NCBI GenBank assembly: GCA_036310185.1
Contig: JAXJSH010000052.1
Location: forward strand, 1-63,381
Origin: JALENY01 sp036310185
GTDB taxonomy: Bacteria > Bacillota > Clostridia > Lachnospirales > Lachnospiraceae
Length of the DNA: 63,381 nt
Direction of reading: 5' to 3'
In this document: one piece after another, positions 42,273-50,292 of the stretch
How the letters are laid out: each line of letters begins with the position of its first letter
How positions within the stretch are numbered: the stretch's first letter is position 1
Notes under the pieces: model-generated
Told to the model about the DNA's origin: nothing
The model's input: the letters and a program-made list of their open reading frames with translations, nothing else
The model's database searches: none
Translations under genes and position numbers: made by a program

Positions 42273-43409
42273 CTAATGAAAGTAATTGTATATGGTTTCG
42301 ACGATATATTCTTTATCAGACTGAGTCAGGCCGTAATACATCGGAAGTCTTACAAGGCGTTCACTCTCTTTTGTGGTGCAGCGGTCTTCGCCATGAAAAC
42401 GGCCATATTTTCTGCCGGCCGGTGCAGAATGAAGCGGAATATAGTGGAACACAGACATGATGCCGTGTTCCTTCAGATAAGAAATAAAACGGCTTCGCTG
42501 TTCCAAATCCGGCAGCTTGATGTAATACATGTGGGCATTGTGCACACAGTCTTCCGGAACAAAAGGCTGTTCGATGCATTCCCTTTCTGCCAGTGATTTA
42601 AGTGCCTGATCATAAAAATTGTAACTTGCCATGCGGTCATCGGCAATCAATTCCGGCCGTTCCAGCTGAGCCCAGAGATAAGCGGCATTCATATCGCTGG
42701 GCAGATAGGAAGAGCCATAGTCCTGCCAGGTGTATTTGTCAATCTGTCCCCGGAAAAACTTGCTGCGGTCCGTTCCTTTTTCACGAAGGATCTCTGCCTT
42801 ATCCCGATAATATTCGTTTTTGAACAGAAGTGCGCCGCCTTCGCCCATGCTGTAGTTTTTCGTTTCATGGAAGCTGAAACATCCGAAATCACCGATGGTG
42901 CCAAGAAAACGGTTTTTGTATCTGGCGCCGAATCCCTGGGCAGCGTCTTCTACCACTTTCAGATTATGTTTTTGGGCAATATCCATAATGGTATCCATTT
43001 CGCAGGAAACGCCGGCATAGTGCACCGGTACGATTACTTTTGTTTTTTCGGTAATGGCATCTTCGATTAATGTTTCGTCAATATTCATCGTATCAGGACG
43101 GATATCCACGAAAACCAGCTTTGCACCGCGTTGTACAAATGCATCCGCGGTGGAAACAAATGTGTAGGATGGAAGAATAACTTCATCGCCAGGCTGCACA
43201 TCGGACAGCAGTGCACTCATTTCCAGGGCATGGGTGCAGGATGTGGTCAGAAGTGCAAAAGGAATCTGAAAGTTTTCTTTTATCCAGCTGCTGCATTTTT
43301 TGGTAAATATTCCGTCACCGCTCAAATGTTCATTGGCGATGGTCTGTTTTATATATTCGATTTCATTTCCCGTAAAGGGAGGGACGTTAAAACTGATTTT
43401 TTTGTTCAT
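42273..43409 (-). CDS. wecE: dTDP-4-amino-4,6-dideoxygalactose transaminase
   Basis: DegT/DnrJ/EryC1/StrS sugar aminotransferase. The protein has 378 residues. It is very close to enterobacterial WecE (RffA): GDEVILPSYTFVSTADAF, KVIVPVHYAGVSCEMDTIM, the PLP Lys in SFHETKNY, FRGQIDKYTWQDYGSSY, TTKESERLVRLP. Known WecE converts dTDP-4-keto-6-deoxyglucose to dTDP-Fuc4N with glutamate. The needed rfbB is at 54624-55700 in the same locus. It is transcribed alone on minus from a consensus promoter, against its neighbours. GGEGG of WecE appears here as MGEGG. Confidence 0.92.
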   Translation of the reverse strand: MNKKISFNVPPFTGNEIEYIKQTIANEHLSGDGIFTKKCSSWIKENFQIPFALLTTSCTHALEMSALLSDVQPGDEVILPSYTFVSTADAFVQRGAKLVFVDIRPDTMNIDETLIEDAITEKTKVIVPVHYAGVSCEMDTIMDIAQKHNLKVVEDAAQGFGARYKNRFLGTIGDFGCFSFHETKNYSMGEGGALLFKNEYYRDKAEILREKGTDRSKFFRGQIDKYTWQDYGSSYLPSDMNAAYLWAQLERPELIADDRMASYNFYDQALKSLAERECIEQPFVPEDCVHNAHMYYIKLPDLEQRSRFISYLKEHGIMSVFHYIPLHSAPAGRKYGRFHGEDRCTTKESERLVRLPMYYGLTQSDKEYIVETIYNYFH

Positions 43410-43481
43410 TTGTAATTCTCTTTTCTGTACGATCTAAAATCTGTTCGAAAGAATGGAACAGAAACTGGTAGAATCCCTAAT

Positions 43482-43509
43482 ATTATACTATTTCCATAAG
43501 TAATGTCAA
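43482..43509 (-). promoter_or_regulatory. wecE promoter
   Basis: Minus strand: TTGACA (43504-43509), 16-bp spacer, TATAAT (43482-43487). Both hexamers are perfect consensus. Confidence 0.85.
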
Positions 43510-43533
43510 GGGTTGGGAAACCGGGGGCAGTGG

Positions 43534-43562
43534 TTGACAATTATTATTCAAGTATATAAAAT
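43534..43562 (+). promoter_or_regulatory. Promoter of the acyltransferase gene
   Basis: TTGACA (43534-43539), 17-bp spacer, TAAAAT (43557-43562). Divergent from the wecE promoter, 24 bp between the two -35 boxes. Confidence 0.75.
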
Positions 43563-43658
43563 AATCAAAGATATAGAAATATAAGAGGGATAAAAGGGAC
43601 TTTGCTTCTGCGGCCGGCTGGCGGTAAAGCGGAGTCTTCTGAAAGGACAGAAATCATT

Positions 43659-44699
43659 ATGAAAAAAGAAAGGTTATTTTATCTTGACTTTGTTCGTGCA
43701 ATTGCGGCAATTTCAATTATTCTTACTCATTTTAATGCAAAATATTTGTACCTGAATCCGCCTGCACCGGAAAAAGCAGTCATTACAACAAGGATCAGCA
43801 ATCTATATATCGGAGATTGGGGGGTATCTTTGTTTTTCATCATATCAGGTGCTGCACTGATGTATGTGTATGCGGACCGGTGTGAATTAAAATCATTTTA
43901 TAAAAAGCGTTTTCTCTCAATATATCCCATGTTCTGGATGGCATATATTGGGGCATTCTGTTTTATGTTTTATGTAAACAGATCCGTGATCAGAAGCGGT
44001 ATTCCAAAATGGCGTATGCTATTTTCGGTACTTGGCTTAGATGGACTTTTGCTGTCGAATGGAGTGGAGACATATTATATATTGGGAGAATGGTTTTTAG
44101 GCGTAATCGTAATGTTATATATTCTGTTTCCGCTGATTCGGAAATTACTGAATGAAAAACCTGAATTACTGTTGGTATTGACGGTATTATTATATGCAGG
44201 AGGAATTGCACTTTGTGAAATCGTGCCTTATCCGATCGCTGCATCAACCCTTATTTTTGTACGTCTGCCGGAAGTGGTTTTTGGTATGATTTTTGTAAAG
44301 TACGGGTGGAAGGTAAATTGGAAAGCTGCGGTGGGAGCACTTGCAGTGCTTGTTTTAAATGGAATGATTAAGCCGACGATTTCTTCCAGCATACAGACTA
44401 CATACGTAGGGATTGCCTCTTTTCTGGTTCTGGTATTTATGTCGTATTATCTGAATTGCGGTATTATAAAATATATCTGTGGATTATTGAGTAAATATTC
44501 CTATGCAATTTTTCTTGTGCATCACATAATCATTACAAAAATGACAGAACGGTTTGACCTGACACAGATATCAAAGCTGCACAGTCATCTTTTATTTATT
44601 ACGATTTGTCCTGTAATTGCTTTTTTTGCATGGACATTGTATCATGTTCATTCAAAAATTATGTCAGAATTGAAAAAAATAGATCGTGTAAAGTGCTGA
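43659..44699 (+). CDS. Membrane acyltransferase (acyltransferase 3 family)
   Basis: The protein has 346 residues with about ten membrane helices. The N-terminal YLDFVRAIAAISIILTHFN carries the family's Arg and the proton-shuttling His; RFLSIYPMFWMAYI is the R/P element. Such enzymes O-acetylate or otherwise acylate surface polysaccharide. The frame extends up to 43602, but ATG 43659 follows GAAAGGA (43641-43647) and matches the family start. It is the first gene after a divergent promoter pair with wecE and the first of the plus-strand surface-polymer genes. Confidence 0.87.
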   Translation: MKKERLFYLDFVRAIAAISIILTHFNAKYLYLNPPAPEKAVITTRISNLYIGDWGVSLFFIISGAALMYVYADRCELKSFYKKRFLSIYPMFWMAYIGAFCFMFYVNRSVIRSGIPKWRMLFSVLGLDGLLLSNGVETYYILGEWFLGVIVMLYILFPLIRKLLNEKPELLLVLTVLLYAGGIALCEIVPYPIAASTLIFVRLPEVVFGMIFVKYGWKVNWKAAVGALAVLVLNGMIKPTISSSIQTTYVGIASFLVLVFMSYYLNCGIIKYICGLLSKYSYAIFLVHHIIITKMTERFDLTQISKLHSHLLFITICPVIAFFAWTLYHVHSKIMSELKKIDRVKC

Positions 44700-44744
44700 C
44701 TTTGAAGTTGATTGAGTAAAAAGGGAGAGGAATGGGAACTGTTT

Positions 44745-46865
44745 ATGAAAAAAACGGTCAGAAAAAAGATTTTGATATTTACAATTTTGTTCTGTGCTGC
44801 AAATATGCCTGTTTTTACAATCCGTGCGAAGGCGGAAGTTTGCGGCACAAACCGGATTCATTTTATTGCGCTGACAGGACATAGCGATGCGATCTTGCTG
44901 GAGAGCAACGGACGGTTTGGTATGATTGATTCCGGTGAAGATACGGATTATCCGGATGGGACGGATCCGAGATATCCGCTTAGAAGCGGAATTGTCACAA
45001 CAGGCGGCCATGAAGAGGATGTTATTGAATATATGAAGTCGGTTGGTGTGACAAAGGAAAATTTTGAATTTTATCTCGGAACCCACCCGCACAGTGATCA
45101 CATTGGTTCTGCTGACGAGATCATCCGTGAATTTGAGCCGGATCGCGTATATATTATGGAATACAGCGATTCCTATATTTCATCATCTTCCAATCTCTGG
45201 GATAATCTGTATGTTTATGATAAAATGATTGAGGCTGCCCGGGAGGTTGGGGCAGTTTTGATTCAAAATTTTGATGTAAATGCACCGTCTATACCGGGAG
45301 AAAATCCGGAAGTTACACCGGAACCGACGGAAACCCCGGAACCGACCGAAACGCCGGAACCAACCGGGATACCGGAACCAACTGAGACCCCGGATCCAAC
45401 CGGGACACCGGAACCGACTGAGACCCCGGACCCGACGGAAACGCCGGAACCGACGGAGACGCCGGACCCGACCGAAACGCCGGAACCGACGGAAACACCG
45501 GACCCAACTGAGACGCCGGAACCAACCGGGACACCGGACCCGACGGAGACACCGGACCCGACTGAGACGCCGGACCCGACGGAAACACCGGATCCAACCG
45601 AAACACCGGAATCAACTGGAGAAGAGACATTGGAATCCATATGCAGTCAAAGTGAAACAGTATCCTGCACTGCACAGGAGGGATCCGTAACTGCCAATCC
45701 ACGGTTTTCGCTTGGTGAGATGCAGCTGGAAGTGGTAAACTACGGTGACGATTATAAAACTGCCCAAAAACCGGATGCAAATTATTTTTCACTTGGCGTG
45801 ATCGTGGAAGTAAACGGATATCGGGCATTTCTTTCCGGTGATATCAACAATTATGATGGTGATGAGAGCCGCCTGGCTCCTTATATCGGAAAAGTAGATA
45901 TATTGAAGATGGGACATCATGGATTATATGAATCAAATACACCGGAGTACCTGTACACATTGTCACCGGATTATGCGGTTGTGATGGGGCTGTTTAACAG
46001 CTGTTATAATAATACCATTACCATGAATGCTGTGAACCAGCTGGCTGAAACCAATGGAACCCGGATCTATTTTACACGGGATTTTGCCAAATCGGAGGAG
46101 GCAAAAAGTATTATATTTATGTTGGATGATCCGGATGGGGTAAAGACAGATTTTCCTTCCGATCTGCTGCAGTTTTACAGCTGTGATGCTGCAGAATACT
46201 ATTATTGTTTTAAGGACGGCTATCAATTCCCCTATACAGGAACAATACTGCGGGATGGTTGGTATTACTTTTTTGAAAACTCGGAATGCTCGACAGGCTA
46301 TGAAAGGGAAATCCCGTTTACGGATGTGGCCTATCATACCTGGTATGAAGATTATATACGCTATGTATATCAGAGAGGAATTATGACCGGGCTGAACGAA
46401 AAGACCTTTGGTCTGGAAGAGCAGTTGTCGCGTGCCCAGTTTGCGGTTATTCTGTATCGAATGGAAAATTCACCGGAAACATCGTATACGGGAAGATTTC
46501 CGGATGTGGAGGATAATATCTGGTATACGGATGCAATCATGTGGGCTGCCGAAAATGGTATAGTAACAGGGTACACTGCGACAGGAACATTTGGTCCGGG
46601 TGATTCGATTACCCGTGAGCAGATGGCGGTTATGATGTATCGCTATGCTGCGTATAAAGGATATGATGTTACGAAAATGACATCCCTCAGCCGGTTTCCG
46701 GATGGGTTTGCAGTAAGTGATTATGCGGTTGAGGCTATGCAGTGGATCGTGGATCAGGGAATTATTACCGGTGATAACGGTTGTCTGAATCCGGCCGGCA
46801 GTGCCACCCGCGTACAGTGTGCAGCGATTATTACAAGATTTATGGAAACATATAAGGAAGAATGA
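44745..46865 (+). CDS. Secreted metallo-beta-lactamase-fold protein with Pro/Thr repeat insert and three SLH domains
   Basis: The protein has 706 residues: signal peptide (1-31, ending AKA), first half of a ComEC-like metallo-beta-lactamase domain (HSDAILLES, THPHSDHIGSADE), then 17 six-residue P(E/D)PT(E/G)T units (about 192-293), then the second half of the same domain (FLSGDINNYDGDE, KMGHHGLYESN), a short Trp/Tyr-rich region (about 480-515) and three SLH repeats (about 520-706; each has a TRxQ/SRAQFAVILYR-type end). All metal ligands are visible, so an active hydrolase on the cell surface is likely; substrate unknown. SLH repeats normally bind pyruvylated wall polymer, made by genes downstream. 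ATG 44745 is chosen for the signal peptide. Confidence 0.85.
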   Translation: MKKTVRKKILIFTILFCAANMPVFTIRAKAEVCGTNRIHFIALTGHSDAILLESNGRFGMIDSGEDTDYPDGTDPRYPLRSGIVTTGGHEEDVIEYMKSVGVTKENFEFYLGTHPHSDHIGSADEIIREFEPDRVYIMEYSDSYISSSSNLWDNLYVYDKMIEAAREVGAVLIQNFDVNAPSIPGENPEVTPEPTETPEPTETPEPTGIPEPTETPDPTGTPEPTETPDPTETPEPTETPDPTETPEPTETPDPTETPEPTGTPDPTETPDPTETPDPTETPDPTETPESTGEETLESICSQSETVSCTAQEGSVTANPRFSLGEMQLEVVNYGDDYKTAQKPDANYFSLGVIVEVNGYRAFLSGDINNYDGDESRLAPYIGKVDILKMGHHGLYESNTPEYLYTLSPDYAVVMGLFNSCYNNTITMNAVNQLAETNGTRIYFTRDFAKSEEAKSIIFMLDDPDGVKTDFPSDLLQFYSCDAAEYYYCFKDGYQFPYTGTILRDGWYYFFENSECSTGYEREIPFTDVAYHTWYEDYIRYVYQRGIMTGLNEKTFGLEEQLSRAQFAVILYRMENSPETSYTGRFPDVEDNIWYTDAIMWAAENGIVTGYTATGTFGPGDSITREQMAVMMYRYAAYKGYDVTKMTSLSRFPDGFAVSDYAVEAMQWIVDQGIITGDNGCLNPAGSATRVQCAAIITRFMETYKEE
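45318..45623 (+). repeat. 18-bp coding minisatellite, 17 units
   Basis: Seventeen in-frame 18-bp units (16 regular at 45318-45605, one degenerate at 45606-45623) encode PEPTET/PDPTET/PEPTGT variants. Third-base changes differ between units, so the array is old but may still vary in length. The complementary strand stays open by repeat symmetry. Confidence 0.95.
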
Positions 46866-46866
46866 G

Positions 46867-47715
46867 ATGTATAAACAGTATGAACCGGAAGTGTTAAAGA
46901 GGCTTCAGCAGGAAGAGCTGGATGTTCTGAAAGAGTTTATTCGAATCTGCAATAAATATGATATTCAGTATTTTGCAGTTTTTGGCACAAATATCGGAGC
47001 TATCCGTCATCAGGGATTTATTCCATGGGATGATGATATGGATTTTGGTATGCTCCGTGATGAATATGAGCGCTTTTTAAAAGTGGCACCCAGAGAAATC
47101 GGAGACCGGTTCGGCATTGCAGGGCCGGACTGTCGTCAGAAATTTTACAATTTCGTAAGCAAATTTTATAAAAAGGATACCAGATTTGCCACCATGTACG
47201 ACCATGGTAATTACAACATGGGAATCAATCTTGATATTTTCGTGTATGACAATCTGGCGGATCAGGAAAAAGAGCGAAAAAGGCAGATTCGGTGTTCCGC
47301 TCTGATTCGGAGCATCTATATGATGAAAAATGTGAACTTTTATTCAAATGCAGTTTTTAAAGAAGGAAAAAGCCTGAAACGAATCCTCTGTGGTGCGGCG
47401 CACTATTTGCTGAAGGTTCTGCCGGTTACCGATGAGTTTTTATGCAGTCTCTGGAAGAGGAATGCTACAAAATATCATGGAAAAACGAAAATGGTTACCC
47501 AATTCAATGACACCATGATCCTGGAGAGCGCATTGTCTCTGGAGGATGTACAGAATCTGATCGAGGTACCTTTTGAAAATCTGATGATTAAAGTTCCGGG
47601 AAATTATGACAGGATATTGAGAAATCTGTATGGAGATTATATGCAGCTGCCGCCGCCTGAAAAAAGGCAGAATCACTATCCGTATATTCTGGAGTTTTCA
47701 AAGGAAGGGGAATAA
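46867..47715 (+). CDS. LicD-family phosphotransferase, first of two
   Basis: The protein has 282 residues. The LicD/fukutin-related nucleotidyltransferase fold is shown by FGTNIGAIRHQGFIPWDDDM (Gx...WDDD metal site) and the C-terminal NYDRILRNLYGDYMQLPPPE. LicD enzymes move phosphocholine from CDP-choline onto surface sugars; relatives transfer glycerol or ribitol phosphate. No choline-activating gene is visible, whereas a CDP-glycerol-type cytidylyltransferase follows at 48582, so glycerol phosphate is a likelier donor group. AAGGAAG before ATG 46867 and 1-bp spacing from the SLH gene suggest cotranscription; the second LicD starts 2 bp after its stop. Confidence 0.86.
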   Translation: MYKQYEPEVLKRLQQEELDVLKEFIRICNKYDIQYFAVFGTNIGAIRHQGFIPWDDDMDFGMLRDEYERFLKVAPREIGDRFGIAGPDCRQKFYNFVSKFYKKDTRFATMYDHGNYNMGINLDIFVYDNLADQEKERKRQIRCSALIRSIYMMKNVNFYSNAVFKEGKSLKRILCGAAHYLLKVLPVTDEFLCSLWKRNATKYHGKTKMVTQFNDTMILESALSLEDVQNLIEVPFENLMIKVPGNYDRILRNLYGDYMQLPPPEKRQNHYPYILEFSKEGE

Positions 47716-47717
47716 AC

Positions 47718-48578
47718 ATGGGGATGGAGTATAAACAGTATGAGCCGGAAGTGCTGAAAAAGCTGCAGGAAACCCAGCTGGGTATTTTAAAGGATTTTAT
47801 TTCACTGTGTGAAAAATACGATCTTACTTATATTATGCTTGGAGGAACCGGTATCGGTGTAGTTCGCCATCAGGGTTTCATTCCCTGGGACGATGATATT
47901 GATGTGGCTATGCCAAGAAAGGATTACGATGTTTTTCTTGCTATGCTGGAGAAAGAGATGGGAGATAAATATCGTATACAGACCCCGCTCACGGACCCGG
48001 ATTATTGCTGTAACGTGACCCATATGCAGAAAAAAGGGACAAGATTTGTTCCTTACGTCAGCCGGAATATGGGCTGTGAGCTGTGTATCAGTATTGATAT
48101 CTTCCCGATGGACCATGTGCCTGAGGATGAAAAAGCGAGACGGACACAGCTGAAGAAGACCTGGATGCTGAATAAACTGATTTTTCTGTGTGGAACAGGG
48201 GAACCCATTATCCCCCTTACCGGAGTGAAAAAAAAGGTGGCTTCTGTACTGTGCCGGATGATTCATGGGACACTGAAGGTACTGCATGTGAAACCGGCAT
48301 TTTTATACAGACAGCTGGTAAAAGAAGCCACCAGATACAATGATCAGCCGTCACAGTATATCAATGCTTTTGAAGTGACCATGTCACATAAGGCATATAT
48401 TTCCATGTCCGAGCTGTACCCATTGAAAAAAATGAGATACGAAGGCATTGAAGTGACGATGCCCAATCAATACGACCGGTATCTGCGCAGGTTATTCGGA
48501 GATTATATGACCATGCCGCCGGAAGAAAAACGGGTAAATCATTGTCCTTACATTTTAGATTTTGGGGAGGAAGAATAA
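47718..48578 (+). CDS. LicD-family phosphotransferase, second of two
   Basis: The protein has 286 residues and is a paralogue of the preceding gene; both begin (M)YKQYEPEVLKKLQ. It has GGTGIGVVRHQGFIPWDDDI near 38-57, SIDIFPMDHVP, and the C-terminal NQYDRYLRRLFGDYMTMPPEE. The Asp residues of WDDDID are complete. ATG 47718 follows AAGGAAGGGG. Tandem LicD genes suggest two acceptor positions or sugars. TagD starts 3 bp after it. Confidence 0.86.
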   Translation: MGMEYKQYEPEVLKKLQETQLGILKDFISLCEKYDLTYIMLGGTGIGVVRHQGFIPWDDDIDVAMPRKDYDVFLAMLEKEMGDKYRIQTPLTDPDYCCNVTHMQKKGTRFVPYVSRNMGCELCISIDIFPMDHVPEDEKARRTQLKKTWMLNKLIFLCGTGEPIIPLTGVKKKVASVLCRMIHGTLKVLHVKPAFLYRQLVKEATRYNDQPSQYINAFEVTMSHKAYISMSELYPLKKMRYEGIEVTMPNQYDRYLRRLFGDYMTMPPEEKRVNHCPYILDFGEEE

Positions 48579-48581
48579 CAG

Positions 48582-48974
48582 ATGAGACGGGTTATTACTT
48601 ACGGAACCTTTGACCTGCTGCATTACGGCCATATCAATCTGCTGCGCCGGGCAAAACAGTATGGGGATTATTTGATCGTAGTGTTGTCCACGGATGAATT
48701 CAACTGGAATGAGAAACAGAAAAAGTGTTATTTTTCCTATGAAAAACGAAAAAATCTGCTGGAAGCCATCCGCTATGTGGATCTGGTGATTCCGGAGGAA
48801 AGCTGGGAACAGAAAGTGAATGATGTAAAGGAATATCACATCGACACTTTTGTCATGGGAGATGACTGGGAAGGAAAGTTTGACTTTTTAAAAGAGTACT
48901 GTGAGGTGGTTTATCTTCCCAGAACACCGGAAATATCCACAACGCAGATAAAAAAAGACCTGCAGATCAAATAG
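48582..48974 (+). CDS. tagD: Glycerol-3-phosphate cytidylyltransferase
   Basis: Makes CDP-glycerol, the donor for teichoic-acid-type glycerol phosphate. The protein has 130 residues, the usual size. GTFDLLHYGHINLLRRAK holds the HxGH active site and RTPEISTTQI the RxxxISTT signature. It forms one run with two LicD genes upstream. No TagF/TarF-type CDP-glycerol polymerase is in the window, so CDP-glycerol may feed the LicD enzymes. A related ribitol or other polyol phosphate specificity cannot be excluded. Confidence 0.9.
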   Translation: MRRVITYGTFDLLHYGHINLLRRAKQYGDYLIVVLSTDEFNWNEKQKKCYFSYEKRKNLLEAIRYVDLVIPEESWEQKVNDVKEYHIDTFVMGDDWEGKFDFLKEYCEVVYLPRTPEISTTQIKKDLQIK

Positions 48975-49000
48975 TACAGAGAGCGGAGTAAGATAAAATT

Positions 49001-50263
49001 ATGGGAAGTAGGGCAAGAAAAATGCCGGACACAGCGGCTGGAAATGTATCCGGGAAAAGAAAATTTGTCTGGAATATGATCGGAAGCATGGCAAATGCGT
49101 TATCCTCCTTTGTATTGCTGACTTTTGTGACGCGAATCCTTGGAAGTACAGATGGGGGCGTATTTTCACTGGCCTTTTCAACCGCCCAGTTTTTGTCCAG
49201 CATCGGCTGTTTTGAAGCCCGCGCCATTCAGGCTACGGATGTAAAGGGTGAGCGAAAGTTCGCAGATTATTTCTGCTTTCGTGCCATGACGGCGGCAGCG
49301 ATGATGCTGTGCGGCATTGTCTATGTAACAGGCGCTGGTCATACCGGTGAAAAAGCCGCAGTCATACTGATTATCTGTCTCTATAAAGTGATAGATTGCA
49401 TATCGGATTCTTTTCAGGGGCTGTTTCAGGTGAAAGACCGGATCGACCTATCCGGTATGGCGCTGGGGCTGCGCGTGATTTTAAGCACGGTTCTGTTTAT
49501 TATCATACTGACTGTTACCAAAAATATGGTTCTGGCATCCGTATGTATGTGTATTGTGTCTGTTTTTTATATTCTGATGTTTGACTGGAAGATTTCCCGC
49601 AGTTACGGAACCCTTTGTGAAAAACCGGATTTTTCTGCTGTAAAGACGTTGTTTTTTGCATGTATTCCACTGTTTATCGGCAATTTTATGGCCAGCTATG
49701 TGATCAATGCGCCCAAATATGCGATAGACCGGTATCTGACAGATGAAATACAGAATCACTTCGGATTTTTGCTTATGCCGGCCTTTGTGATCAACCTGTT
49801 CAGTCTGTTTGCCTTTCGTCCCATGCTGACGGCGCTTGCAGTCAGCTGGGAGAAAAAAGAACAGAAACAATTTCGCTCCATCATTGGAAAATCCATTGCC
49901 TGGATTCTGATTTTGACATTTGGGGCTGTTCTTGGGGCTTACCTGCTGGGAATATGGATATTGAACGGTTTTTCCGGGCTTGATCTGAGCGCGTATCGCC
50001 GGGACCTGGTATTGATTATGCTGGGTGGAAGCATGAACGCTTTTATTACAGTGTTTTACTATGTGCTGACCGTCATGCGGAAGCAGCTGCTGGTACTGGC
50101 CGGATATGGAATCGGTTTTGTAAGTTCGCTGATCCTGGCACCCCTTCTGGTGCAAAGATATGGGATTCACGGTGCATCTGTTTCGTACGGGCTGCCTATG
50201 ATGCTGACCGCAATATTTTTTGGTGTATGCATTGTAATTGAGATGAAGAAAGAAAATAAGTGA
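49001..50263 (+). CDS. Wzx-type polysaccharide flippase (MOP superfamily)
   Basis: The protein has 420 residues and about 12 membrane helices; FVWNMIGSMANALSSFVLLTFVTRILG is split across helix 1, typical of O-unit flippases. It moves lipid-linked repeat units across the membrane. It follows tagD by 26 bp and precedes a GT4 gene. No Wzy polymerase was identified with certainty; the DUF2142 protein at 52609 is the only large multi-helix candidate. An ABC exporter for polysaccharide also lies 5 kb downstream. Confidence 0.85.
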   Translation: MGSRARKMPDTAAGNVSGKRKFVWNMIGSMANALSSFVLLTFVTRILGSTDGGVFSLAFSTAQFLSSIGCFEARAIQATDVKGERKFADYFCFRAMTAAAMMLCGIVYVTGAGHTGEKAAVILIICLYKVIDCISDSFQGLFQVKDRIDLSGMALGLRVILSTVLFIIILTVTKNMVLASVCMCIVSVFYILMFDWKISRSYGTLCEKPDFSAVKTLFFACIPLFIGNFMASYVINAPKYAIDRYLTDEIQNHFGFLLMPAFVINLFSLFAFRPMLTALAVSWEKKEQKQFRSIIGKSIAWILILTFGAVLGAYLLGIWILNGFSGLDLSAYRRDLVLIMLGGSMNAFITVFYYVLTVMRKQLLVLAGYGIGFVSSLILAPLLVQRYGIHGASVSYGLPMMLTAIFFGVCIVIEMKKENK

Positions 50264-50292
50264 AGCCATAGGGTTTATAAGAGGTTAAAGCA

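Noticed and set aside
45318..45623. CRISPR-like regular repeat
   Set aside because: Contiguous 18-bp units without spacers, in frame inside a gene.
45263..45640. Long minus-strand frame of GSGVSV repeats (also a plus-strand Arg-rich frame at 45280-45690)
   Set aside because: Mirror images of the 18-bp repeat coding array of the SLH metallohydrolase; no ribosome site and no complexity outside the array.
49481..50269. 262-codon minus-strand frame
   Set aside because: Antisense shadow of the flippase gene; Gln/His/Lys-rich composition typical of reversed membrane-protein codons.
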